Shown: positions 1 through 6,870, numbered from the stretch's first letter. The stretch is 33,532 nt of DNA from Fusicatenibacter_A intestinipullorum (GCA_019117495.1 DWZP01000017.1:1-33532); one strand, 5' to 3'. The notes: generated by a model from the letters alone, not told the origin. A program made the numbers and translations.

Positions 1-49
1 GTTATTGTGTGAGACATTTCATATCGAAATTCCAAATGAGTATAGATAA
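1..49 (+). CDS. possible C-terminal tail of an upstream gene (partial)
   Basis: Frame 2 is open from the window edge to a TAA at 47-49 and reads as about 15 residues ending HIEIPNEYR. A perfect 9-bp hairpin (67-75 with 82-90) lies 17 bases after the stop, as expected downstream of a gene. The piece is too short to name a family and could be chance. Confidence 0.3.
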   Translation, partial: LLCETFHIEIPNEYR

Positions 50-66
50 CTGCAAATAACAGTTTG

Positions 67-90
67 TAGGGGAGTTCTGATACTCCCCTA
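67..90 (+). terminator. hairpin, possible terminator without U-tract
   Basis: TAGGGGAGT (67-75) pairs perfectly with ACTCCCCTA (82-90) around a 6-base loop. The downstream flank is A-rich, not T-rich, so it is not a classical intrinsic terminator. A second perfect repeat, ATGGCTAT (96-103) with ATAGCCAT (125-132), follows. Confidence 0.35.
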
Positions 91-151
91 TAAAAATGGC
101 TATTTATCAACTGTTTGTTGTGACATAGCCATAAACTTTTACAAAACATAC

Positions 152-180
152 TTGACAAAAAAACAAAGCCTTATTACAAT
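152..180 (+). promoter_or_regulatory. sigma-70 type promoter of the metal exporter
   Basis: TTGACA (152-157), 17-base spacer, TACAAT (175-180). It places the transcription start near 187, just upstream of the riboswitch aptamer. Confidence 0.75.
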
Positions 181-202
181 TTAGTTAATCTTTTTGCACT
201 GC

Positions 203-296
203 AACTACAGTACAAGCTGATCAGGCCGTAAAACCGGCCGGGCCTTACGGCAGCAGATTATCCTACATCTGCGGGACAGGAGTAGTTCCGCAGATG
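203..296 (+). promoter_or_regulatory. NiCo (czcD-type) riboswitch with terminator platform
   Basis: The leader contains the blocks I recall from the NiCo riboswitch: an AGG-CCG hairpin, GCCGGGC, a GCAGAT...ATCTGC helix, then GCGGGACAGG. A P1 helix closes it: AACTAC (203-208) with GTAGTT (282-287). GCAGAT (253-258) can pair with ATCTGC (267-272) in the aptamer; alternatively CATCTGCGG (266-274) pairs perfectly with CCGCAGATG (288-296), followed by TATTTTGTTTT, an intrinsic terminator. The two folds are mutually exclusive, the known logic of this riboswitch: Co or Ni stabilises the aptamer and lets transcription continue. The next gene is a cation efflux protein, the usual target. The class is recognised by eye; a covariance-model search was not possible. 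Confidence 0.8.
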
Positions 297-321
297 TATT
301 TTGTTTTAAGGAGAAATTTAA

Positions 322-1230
322 ATGCAGCAAGACCAATCTTTAAATCAAGCCCTTGCCCTCAGCACGGTAAAAAAAGGCATTGCCCTTAACGTTTTTCTGG
401 CAGCCTCCAAATTTGCCGCAGGCATTTTGGGCCATTCGGCCGCCCTTGTTTCGGATGCAGTCGATTCAGCGTCGGATATTTTCAGCAACCTTATTGTTAT
501 GGCCGGCATAAAAATATCGCACAAAGCCTCCGATATGGAACATCAGTACGGACACGAACGCATGGAATGTGTTGCCTCCATCATCATGTCGGCGCTTCTG
601 GCACTGGCCGGTGCGGGCATCGGCTTTGCCGGAATACAAAAAATACTGCACTTTTCCGCCGAAGGCGAACTGGCCGCACCGGACGGCATAACGCTTGCCG
701 TTGCAGCCCTTGCCATTATAAGCAAGGAAGGCATGTACTGGTACACCCGCAGCGTAGCAAAAAAAATAAACAGCGGCGCGCTTTTGGCAGACGCCCTGCA
801 CCACCGCAACGACGCCTTAACCTCAGTCGGCAGCCTTATCGGCATCAGCGGAGCCATGCTTGGCTACCCTATTTTTGACCCGCTGGCCGCCATTGCCATT
901 TGCCTGATGATTATTAAAGGCGCATACGATGTTTTTACCGACGCTATCGACCGTATGGTAGACCGCAGCTGCGACGAAGAAACAGTTGAAAAAATGCAGG
1001 AGCTTATTGCCGCACAAAAAGGCGTAGACCATGTAGACAAACTGCAAACGCGCATTTTTGGCTCGCGCGTATATGTGGATGTGGAAATAAGCGCCGATGA
1101 CCACTTAACCCTTGTTGAAGCACACGCCATTGCCGAAAACATTCACGAGCAGATAGAAAAACAGTTTCCGGAAGTTAAGCATTGCATGGTGCATATTAAC
1201 CCCTGCAGCGAAACGCACCATAATTTTTAA
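322..1230 (+). CDS. cation diffusion facilitator (CDF) family divalent metal exporter
   Basis: Inner-membrane metal/proton antiporter of 302 residues, the usual CDF length. The tetrahedral transport site seen in FieF/YiiP is complete: DxxxD in TM2 (D48, D52, in DSASD) and HxxxD in TM5 (H160, D164, in HHRND). A cytoplasmic CDF C-terminal domain (about 210-302) follows, ending in a His-containing tail. The D/D/H/D set suggests a transition metal rather than the His-rich zinc type. The start is fixed by AAGGAG (309-313 region) 8 bases upstream of ATG. It is monocistronic and sits behind a NiCo riboswitch, so Co/Ni (possibly Fe/Mn) export induced by metal is the best inference. Substrate cannot be proven from sequence. 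Confidence 0.9.
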   Translation: MQQDQSLNQALALSTVKKGIALNVFLAASKFAAGILGHSAALVSDAVDSASDIFSNLIVMAGIKISHKASDMEHQYGHERMECVASIIMSALLALAGAGIGFAGIQKILHFSAEGELAAPDGITLAVAALAIISKEGMYWYTRSVAKKINSGALLADALHHRNDALTSVGSLIGISGAMLGYPIFDPLAAIAICLMIIKGAYDVFTDAIDRMVDRSCDEETVEKMQELIAAQKGVDHVDKLQTRIFGSRVYVDVEISADDHLTLVEAHAIAENIHEQIEKQFPEVKHCMVHINPCSETHHNF

Positions 1231-1294
1231 ACCGCCCATTAAGCAAAATAAAAAGCCTGTACGGCGTTCAGCACTGTACAGGCATACATATAAT

Positions 1295-1322
1295 TTGACT
1301 TTTTTACTGTGTTTGTTATAAT
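1295..1322 (+). promoter_or_regulatory. promoter of antisense RNA
   Basis: TTGACT (1295-1300), 16-base spacer, perfect TATAAT (1317-1322). It fires toward the 3' end of the small peptide gene on the opposite strand. No plus-strand protein gene follows. Confidence 0.7.
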
Positions 1323-1328
1323 AAATAT

Positions 1329-1438
1329 AGAAATAACAAATGTGCTGCCGATAGACGGTCAGCCCAATATATTGATTAGATTATAAAACAAAGTAATCGC
1401 TTCAACATTCTCAGGCGTTGGCGGTTACTTTGTTTTTT
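1329..1438 (+). ncRNA. putative type I antitoxin RNA (antisense, about 110 nt)
   Basis: Start inferred from the promoter at 1295-1322, end from the hairpin at 1385-1436 followed by TTTTTT. The RNA has no credible ORF. Its last 50 or so bases are fully complementary to the end of the small peptide mRNA on the minus strand, including the peptide's stop codon, giving the 3'-end overlap known for TxpA/RatA and BsrG/SR4 pairs. Its 5' end carries CAAATGTGCTGCC (1337-1349), also present at the 5' end of the toxin mRNA. Transcription is inferred, not shown. Confidence 0.6.
1385..1436. terminator. bidirectional intrinsic terminator shared by toxin mRNA and antisense RNA
   Basis: Twelve pairs between 1389-1400 and 1421-1432 (one G-T wobble), extended by AAAA (1385-1388) with TTTT (1433-1436). 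The flanks supply a U-tract in both directions. The minus-strand peptide's stop codon (1425-1427) lies inside the stem. Confidence 0.8.
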
Positions 1439-1523
1439 GTGATATATCTTTTCCCAGGGAATAACCCAAAGAAAAAATCGTTACCGTATAGCCTATTACA
1501 GCTAACAGCGATAATATATCCAC
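1425..1523 (-). CDS. 32-residue hydrophobic peptide, putative type I (holin-like/Fst-TxpA-like) toxin
   Basis: GTG start at 1523 preceded by a very strong GAGGAGGGG ribosome binding site (1530-1538, 6-base spacing). The peptide starts MDILSLLAVIGYTV, continues TIFSLGYSLG and ends KDISQKTK: one membrane segment followed by a short basic tail, the layout of type I toxins such as Fst, TxpA and holin-like toxins. The stop codon is buried in the terminator stem, so the mRNA has almost no 3' UTR. The leader (about 1631 to 1524) can fold the ribosome binding site into a long hairpin. An antisense RNA converges on its 3' end. Toxicity is inference from this architecture; an ordinary small membrane protein is the alternative. 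It is too short for normal gene callers. Confidence 0.7.
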   Translation of the reverse strand: MDILSLLAVIGYTVTIFSLGYSLGKDISQKTK

Positions 1524-1637
1524 GCTATTCCCCTCCTCAATAGTATTTCCGTCAAGCGGATTCTATATTACCGGAGGGTCACAGTCCCTCCGCAGAGGGC
1601 TAACCGCCTACCGTTATGGCAGCACATTTGCCTGTTT

Positions 1638-1666
1638 ATTTTAACAAAAAACTATACTTCTGTAAA
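1638..1666 (-). promoter_or_regulatory. promoter of the small peptide gene
   Basis: On the minus strand: TTTACA (1666-1661), 17-base spacer, TAAAAT (1643-1638). Predicted start near 1632, giving a leader of about 110 bases before the GTG. Confidence 0.65.
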
Positions 1667-1669
1667 GAT

Positions 1670-1706
1670 AATAAGCATGCCGCTGTTATACAGCAGCATG
1701 CTTATT
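1670..1706. terminator. strong hairpin terminator at the end of the HTH gene
   Basis: AATAAGCATGC (1670-1680) pairs perfectly with GCATGCTTATT (1696-1706), with GCTG/CAGC pairing inside the loop. On the plus strand it is followed by TATTTTTTATT; on the minus strand by TTATTATCTTT. The minus-strand gene's stop codon touches the stem. Confidence 0.7.
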
Positions 1707-2044
1707 TATTTTTTATTCACTATCAGCGATACGGAAGGCTGGCTCATATTAAACAAATTTGCCAAAAATAATTGTGATAAGCCTTCTTCGTGATACAGGC
1801 GGTAAATTTCTTCGTTGCGCCCATCACGGTTTTCAAAAGGGGTTATTTCCACTGTTTTGCCATCAACCTTATAACCGTAATCGCACAAAACTACTATCGT
1901 ATACTCACCGTCCGGCTTTTGTGCTTTAATCTCCCAGCAGCGCATACCGTTTTTGCCGCGCGGCATATAGTTAACGTATTCTGCCGTGCAGTTACCGGCC
2001 AGAGTTTTAAACTTTTCTTTATTGTAAGAAACATCTTTTTCCAT
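1706..2044 (-). CDS. small protein with C-terminal helix-turn-helix, unknown function
   Basis: 112 residues. The first 75 or so residues form a mixed, strand-rich region (VNYMPRGKNGMRCWEI, then YTIVVLCDYGYKVDGK) that I do not recognise. The last 37 read as a helix-turn-helix: NEEIYRLYHEEGLSQLFLANLF followed by a recognition-helix-like MSQPSVSLIVNKK, similar in pattern to sigma-region-4 or resolvase-type HTHs. No transmembrane segment. The upstream region holds a 10-bp perfect inverted repeat just before the start, so self-regulation is plausible. It stands alone between the putative toxin-antitoxin locus and the autotransporter, in opposite order to any operon I know. Function not assigned; DNA binding is inference. 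Confidence 0.7.
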   Translation of the reverse strand: MEKDVSYNKEKFKTLAGNCTAEYVNYMPRGKNGMRCWEIKAQKPDGEYTIVVLCDYGYKVDGKTVEITPFENRDGRNEEIYRLYHEEGLSQLFLANLFNMSQPSVSLIVNKK

Positions 2045-2059
2045 ATTTTTCTTTCCGTG

Positions 2060-2085
2060 TATAAAATAATACTTTTTATTTTATA
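2060..2085. promoter_or_regulatory. palindromic operator candidate
   Basis: TATAAAATAA (2060-2069) and TTATTTTATA (2076-2085) form a perfect 10-bp inverted repeat with a 6-base spacer. It lies between a TATAAT-type -10 (2098-2093, minus strand) and the start of the HTH gene at 2044, over the expected transcription start. It is well placed for repression by the HTH protein, but AT-rich repeats arise easily. Confidence 0.45.
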
Positions 2086-2314
2086 CCGAAAGATTATACT
2101 GTGACGGCTCTGCAAAAATGCTGCGTCTCCTCCGATTCCGTCCGGGCACAGCACCGGACTCTCTAAAGCAATTACCTTAAATTAAGCCGCCGCAGTTTTT
2201 GCCTGCCGCCTTACAGTACACTCTTTCTTATTTTACTTTTTATTGTTAAATTCAGGGTACATAAATTTAGCTGACAAAATTATTAACTTTGCCTTGTTGC
2301 TAATTGGCACTTAA

Positions 2315-5300
2315 TTAAAAGCTCCACTGCATACCTGCGTTAATTTGGTAGGTTTCGTCATTATCGTTGCCGAAGGATTTTTCAAAATCCATAAAGGCAT
2401 AGCTGTTTTTGCTCATCTTAGTTGCAAAGCCAAAACCAACGTCATACCAGGTGCCTTTGTTTTCAAATTCTTCACGCAGTGTGCCGGTTGCGTCCGCCGC
2501 CGTTACCGTCTGGTCGCCCATAAATTCGTGCAGCAAATCTGCTTTTAAGTAAACAGTGCTGTTTTCGTCCATATCGCGCCCAATTCTAAAGCCCGCACGG
2601 CCGATTAAGCTGTTAATGCCGTCCACATTTACCTTACTGCCCTGCGTTGTTACATAATCTGCACCGGTTACACGCGCAAGCTGAAGCTGTGCCTGCGGCT
2701 CAAAATACCAGTTATTGCCCATATCGTTTTTCTTACCGTATTCCGCGCTGACGCTGAATACATTGTTGCTGTAATCGCCGGTAATATTTTCCAAACTGTC
2801 TTTATCACGGATGTCGAAATCATTGGAAAAATGTCCCCATTTTACAATGTAATCGGTGTAATGGCCTTTTTCACCCAGCCAGGTATCATACAGCCACAGG
2901 CCATAGCGTTTGGTTTCACCTTTACCCATAATGTCGTCATAAGTTGTGCTGCCGCGCATATAGTCTATTGCCATACCAATGCGATGCTCGCCGTTATCGG
3001 TGGGTTGTTTAACATCATAGCCTACTTCGTACATGGTGTTCATGCTGCGGAAGTCGCCGCTCTGCCCGATACGGTCATGGCGCAGACGCACCCATAAGCC
3101 CTGTTCTTCTTCACCATTAACATAACGCATTTCGCCCATGCGTTTATTTAATCTGTCCATATAAATAGCGTTTTTATAGTTAGCGCGGCTCATATTGATA
3201 ATGGTTGCACCGCTGTCAGATTTACCTGCGTCTTTGCTGCTGTCGCGTACAAGGTACAAGTTTTGGCTATCTATATCATCAGCGCCATTTGCCTCACCAT
3301 AAACATTTTCTACATAACTGTTACCAGGTTTATCGGCATCAAAATCATCACCATTATAATCCGTAGTATAATCGGCATTTTGTTTATCTTCTTCATAATC
3401 TACATAATCAATACTGAAGCCGCTGTTAATTACACCGCGCCCGCGCACAACGTAATCATCGCCAAAGCCTGCGCCTGCACCGGCAGTTTTGCCAACGGTT
3501 GCAAAACGGATGCGGTCACCGTCATCTTTAAGTGCGTTTAAAACTTCTGCTTCGTTGTTAATGCGCAGGTTTTGCACACCGGCACTGGAACCATCATAAA
3601 TGTAAAGCATATCGCTTGCAGCATAATCATTCGGGTTAAGGTTAACAACAAAGGTATGGTCACCTTCCAGTTTGCCAATGTGCACAGCATAACCACCGGT
3701 GCCGTCACCGTCAAGGTAAATCAAGCCAGAGTTTCCATCAATCTTGCTTACCCAGCTTTGCTGCGTTAAGTCCCAAACACCGCCGTTAAGCGTCATATTG
3801 ACAGTACCGCTTTTAGTTACACCAGCTGCAAATTCGCTGTCAAACAAAGTCTGGTGTTTTACATTATTCCAGTTACCATTTGCACCGTCAGCGTCTTTGT
3901 AATCATCCACGCGGCCTGCAAAATAAGCGCCTTCGCCAAGTGTTAAATTAATTGTGCCGCCGTTCGCAGCCTGTACATTGCCTATTTTGCTTTCACTTCC
4001 GTTTTTGGCAAGGCTTAACGTACTTGCACCGCCTGCATTTATAAGTGTATTATCTTTTTCGCTTACAATCATATCGGCATTATCGCCCAAAGTAAAGTTA
4101 ATAACACCGCTGTTGGTTGCTTCAATGTCGCCGGTAATATCGGCAGCTTTATTTACGGTTAAATCAATTTTACCGCTGTTAGTAGCAACAATATCGCCTT
4201 TAACATCAAGATTGCCAATGCCGCCGTCACCGGATTTTATGATAACTTCTTTATCATTTGCGGTAGAATTTTTAGCATCGGCATACAAGGCTTTGCCACC
4301 ATTTTCCATAGTGATAGTGTTATTAGCACCATTTAAAACAACGGTACTGCCATAGGTGTTGGCAGTATTATCTAAAATTGTGTTCTCAAGTATTTCAACA
4401 GGTATCTCTATTCCAAAAACATTTTCTATTATAGTAATTTTATTATTATAAATTAAATTGCTATTGATTGCTGCTATACCAATAGCTTCTGTCCCATGTC
4501 CTGTTATTTGTAAATTAGTAAATTTTTTACTATTTAAATCAATTTCACCATTTTTACCAGAAAAAACTCCATAACCGTATGTATCTATTTGTACATTTCC
4601 TTCAAGAACTATTTTACCTCTTCCTGTACTGCTATCTCCATACCTTCCTTGTCCTGCATCAGGAAATACTTCCGTTTTTCCACCAAAAGTAAACTCTTTA
4701 TCTGTACCCTCAAATTTAAAATTTGCATAAGAATCACCAGCATAAACTGCGGCAGGTTTATACTCTACGCATCCTTTCATATCTGCTAATTGACCATCAC
4801 CTTCAAGCAAGTAACGAGTCATCTCAATATTATCTTTAACCATTGCAGAATTTATAGTAATTTTAGCATCGCCTTTAACATTAATAGTAGTAAACATACC
4901 GTCCATATTTTCACCAGACGTAGCATTTGCCCTAATACCACTACCAAAATCAACTTCTGCATCCAAATTACCATGTATAATTGCATTTATATTAAATGCT
5001 TCTTCTTTACTATTAGCATAAAAAGTATCAGCTATATTTAAAGCATCTGATTCAGGACTATGTATTTTAGCCGTATAATTTCTAATTTCAAAATTTGGTG
5101 ACGCTAAATAAACACCACTAGTGCCACCACGATGTTGCGGTTCTTCTTTTCCGTTAACAGTTATTTCCAAATCCGTTTCCGGTGCCATCAAGCCATAATT
5201 ATATCCTGTCATATATAAACCATTAGTAAGTTCAGAATTTATTATAATTTTACTATAAGACGGTAAAGTAAGATAATTATCATAATTATCAGGAATATAT

Positions 5301-5449
5301 AATCTACCGTTAAGCGTTATTGTATTTGCTTCTTTATCAATAATGCAATCTTCCCATGGATTGTCTTGTGATGCCCACGCCGTGCCATAAATGCTTGCAC
5401 TTAAAAGCAGCCCTAAAATTACTGCTTTTTCCAAATTTTTCTTTTTCAT
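2315..5449 (-). CDS. autotransporter (type Va secretion) surface protein
   Basis: About 1044 residues from ATG 5449, chosen over the GTG at 5467 because GGGGAAAGG sits just before the ATG. A Sec signal peptide is visible: KKK, a hydrophobic LGLLLSAS core, then an AWA cleavage site. The passenger (about 30-750) is rich in N, G, T, S and D with repeated strand-turn units such as GDIEATNSG, GGTINLTLG and SGTVNMTLNGG, typical of a beta-helix adhesin. The last 270 residues alternate in barrel fashion (GLWVRLRHD to GMQWSF) and end in Phe, the autotransporter barrel signature. The role is likely surface adhesion or biofilm; the ligand is unknown. The N-terminal passenger DNA (about 4380-5340) is markedly more AT-rich than the rest of the gene. 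Monocistronic. Confidence 0.92.
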   Translation of the reverse strand: MKKKNLEKAVILGLLLSASIYGTAWASQDNPWEDCIIDKEANTITLNGRLYIPDNYDNYLTLPSYSKIIINSELTNGLYMTGYNYGLMAPETDLEITVNGKEEPQHRGGTSGVYLASPNFEIRNYTAKIHSPESDALNIADTFYANSKEEAFNINAIIHGNLDAEVDFGSGIRANATSGENMDGMFTTINVKGDAKITINSAMVKDNIEMTRYLLEGDGQLADMKGCVEYKPAAVYAGDSYANFKFEGTDKEFTFGGKTEVFPDAGQGRYGDSSTGRGKIVLEGNVQIDTYGYGVFSGKNGEIDLNSKKFTNLQITGHGTEAIGIAAINSNLIYNNKITIIENVFGIEIPVEILENTILDNTANTYGSTVVLNGANNTITMENGGKALYADAKNSTANDKEVIIKSGDGGIGNLDVKGDIVATNSGKIDLTVNKAADITGDIEATNSGVINFTLGDNADMIVSEKDNTLINAGGASTLSLAKNGSESKIGNVQAANGGTINLTLGEGAYFAGRVDDYKDADGANGNWNNVKHQTLFDSEFAAGVTKSGTVNMTLNGGVWDLTQQSWVSKIDGNSGLIYLDGDGTGGYAVHIGKLEGDHTFVVNLNPNDYAASDMLYIYDGSSAGVQNLRINNEAEVLNALKDDGDRIRFATVGKTAGAGAGFGDDYVVRGRGVINSGFSIDYVDYEEDKQNADYTTDYNGDDFDADKPGNSYVENVYGEANGADDIDSQNLYLVRDSSKDAGKSDSGATIINMSRANYKNAIYMDRLNKRMGEMRYVNGEEEQGLWVRLRHDRIGQSGDFRSMNTMYEVGYDVKQPTDNGEHRIGMAIDYMRGSTTYDDIMGKGETKRYGLWLYDTWLGEKGHYTDYIVKWGHFSNDFDIRDKDSLENITGDYSNNVFSVSAEYGKKNDMGNNWYFEPQAQLQLARVTGADYVTTQGSKVNVDGINSLIGRAGFRIGRDMDENSTVYLKADLLHEFMGDQTVTAADATGTLREEFENKGTWYDVGFGFATKMSKNSYAFMDFEKSFGNDNDETYQINAGMQWSF

Positions 5450-5684
5450 AATCCTTTCCCCTTTCACTTTTAAAACCGCTTTTGTAAAATTTTAAACAGT
5501 TATTTGTTTACAGCCCTCACTAATCGCGCACTATATTTTATAATATCATTTTATCACACATTTACCCCCCCGCAAGACGCTTACTAAATAAATAATCCGT
5601 ACTCTACGTTGTCTTGCGCACCGGCAACTTTTTTGTAAAGCCAAAACTTTTAATTTAACATATAAAATTTTTTAAAACAAGGTC
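5450..5684. other. intergenic region between divergent autotransporter and sigma-factor genes
   Basis: AT-rich spacer with several TATAAA/TATAAT-like boxes (for example around 5531-5550 and 5660), but I could not settle a single promoter for the autotransporter. A run of seven C lies near 5567-5573. No ORF or RNA gene seen here; the sigma-gene promoter follows at 5685. Confidence 0.5.
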
Positions 5685-5714
5685 TTTACAAACAGTGCGG
5701 CGTTCCGTTATAAT
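5685..5714 (+). promoter_or_regulatory. promoter of the sigma-factor gene
   Basis: TTTACA (5685-5690), 18-base spacer, TATAAT (5709-5714); start near 5721, about 57 bases before the GTG start codon. Confidence 0.6.
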
Positions 5715-5777
5715 CTTGCTTACGCCGCTTTTGCGTGGCCACGGTAAAGCTGGTAAGTTTAAAATTTGGAGGTTTTT

Positions 5778-6437
5778 GTGATTCAAAGAAAAAATTTGTC
5801 ATCTTTCAGCCAAATACCGGACAGGGTTTTAAAACCTGCCGTGCCGGAAATGGATATTATTCCTAAAACCGTGCGCCACAAAACTTTTACCACTTTGGCA
5901 AATAAAACAAAAAGTTTAATTACTGCTGCCCAAAATGGCAATAAACAGGCTTTGGAACAGCTTTGCATATCTTTTGAGCCTTTGTTCCGCAGTGAAATGC
6001 GCCGCGATATGTTTTACACCGCCCTTGGCTTTGAGGAGGGTTTAAGCCTTGCAAGGTTAAAGTTTATTGAGCTTGTATTAACATACAACGGCGCTGATTA
6101 CGAGCATTTTGCAGGGTATGTTAGATGCCGTATTCACTTTGCGCTGTACGATGAAGTTAAGAAAGTATGGGCGGATGAAAATAAAAAAGCGCCCCTGCCC
6201 GATAGTGAGGCAGAAGGCGCTGAGTTCAGCGACGATGTTATTGAACGCGAGGAATTAAGTATTTTATTGAAACTGGCACTTAATAAGTTAAGCGCTAAAC
6301 AGCAAAAAACTATTAACGCTTTATATTTTGAAGGCTTAAGCGGCAAAGAAACAGCCGGATTATTAAACTGCACGCCTGCCATGGTTACCAAACACCATAA
6401 ACAGGCTCTTAAAAATTTAAGGTATAAAGTTTCATAA
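5778..6437 (+). CDS. RNA polymerase sigma-70 family factor
   Basis: 219 residues from GTG 5778; GGAGG (5768-5772) five bases upstream decides this start over an in-frame TTG at 5766. After an N-terminal tail of about 45 residues comes a region-2-like part (LITAAQNGNKQALEQL to FAGYVRCRIHFALYDEV) and then a region-4 HTH near the C-terminus (LSAKQQKTINALYFEGLSG, then KETAGLLNCTPAMVTKHH). It lacks the long region 1/3 of primary sigma factors, so it is an alternative factor. It resembles small Firmicute sigma factors of unclear regulon (SigH/ComX-like size). No anti-sigma gene adjoins it: the upstream neighbour is divergent and ridA downstream is convergent. Confidence 0.82.
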   Translation: MIQRKNLSSFSQIPDRVLKPAVPEMDIIPKTVRHKTFTTLANKTKSLITAAQNGNKQALEQLCISFEPLFRSEMRRDMFYTALGFEEGLSLARLKFIELVLTYNGADYEHFAGYVRCRIHFALYDEVKKVWADENKKAPLPDSEAEGAEFSDDVIEREELSILLKLALNKLSAKQQKTINALYFEGLSGKETAGLLNCTPAMVTKHHKQALKNLRYKVS

Positions 6438-6444
6438 TAAAAAT

Positions 6445-6492
6445 AAAAAAGGTTGTACTGTTTGGCTTTTGCCAGCCGGTACAACCTTTTTT
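6445..6492. terminator. bidirectional terminator between sigma factor and ridA
   Basis: AAAAAAGGTTGTAC (6445-6458) pairs with GTACAACCTTTTTT (6479-6492), with GGC/GCC in the loop. T-runs on both sides suit both convergent genes. Confidence 0.85.
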
Positions 6493-6501
6493 GTTAGTTT
6501 G

Positions 6502-6870
6502 TTATTTTGCGGCAATTACTTCAATTTCGCAAAGTACGCCTTTGGGTATGCCTTTTACGGCAACGCAGCTGCGTGCAGGTTTGCCGGTAAAGTATTTTGC
6601 GTAAACTTCGTTAAAAGCGGCAAAGTCTGCCATATCTGCCAAAAAGCAGGTGGTTTTTACTACGTTTTCGTAGCCAAGACCTGCTTCTGCCAAAATTGCG
6701 CCTACATTTTTGCAGCTTTGTTCTGCCTGTGCGGTAATGCCTTCCGGAACTTCGCCGGTAGCAGGGTCAACAGGAATCTGCCCGGAAGCAAAAAGCATGC
6801 CGCCAATTTCAATTGCCTGAGAGTATGGGCCAATAGCAGCCGGAGCTTTTTCGGTAGAAATTACTTTCAT
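6502..6870 (-). CDS. ridA: RidA family enamine/imine deaminase
   Basis: 122 residues, the family's usual length. RidA hydrolyses reactive 2-aminoacrylate and related enamines in the cytosol, protecting PLP enzymes. Signature stretches are present: APAAIGPYSQAI near the N-terminus, FASGQIPVDPATGE, and the C-terminal PARSCVAV and CEIEVIA with the conserved active-site Arg (R100) and Glu (E115-E117 region). The start at 6870 is fixed by AGGAGG (6878-6883); the open frame extends further upstream but crosses a terminator and a promoter, so the longer version is rejected. Own promoter at 6905-6933. Confidence 0.95.
   Translation of the reverse strand: MKVISTEKAPAAIGPYSQAIEIGGMLFASGQIPVDPATGEVPEGITAQAEQSCKNVGAILAEAGLGYENVVKTTCFLADMADFAAFNEVYAKYFTGKPARSCVAVKGIPKGVLCEIEVIAAK

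Noticed and set aside
1570..1627. Nineteen-codon ORF starting in the toxin leader (minus strand ATG at 1627)
   Set aside because: It would start about five bases from the predicted transcript start with no ribosome binding site; Cys/Gly/Arg-rich and probably chance.
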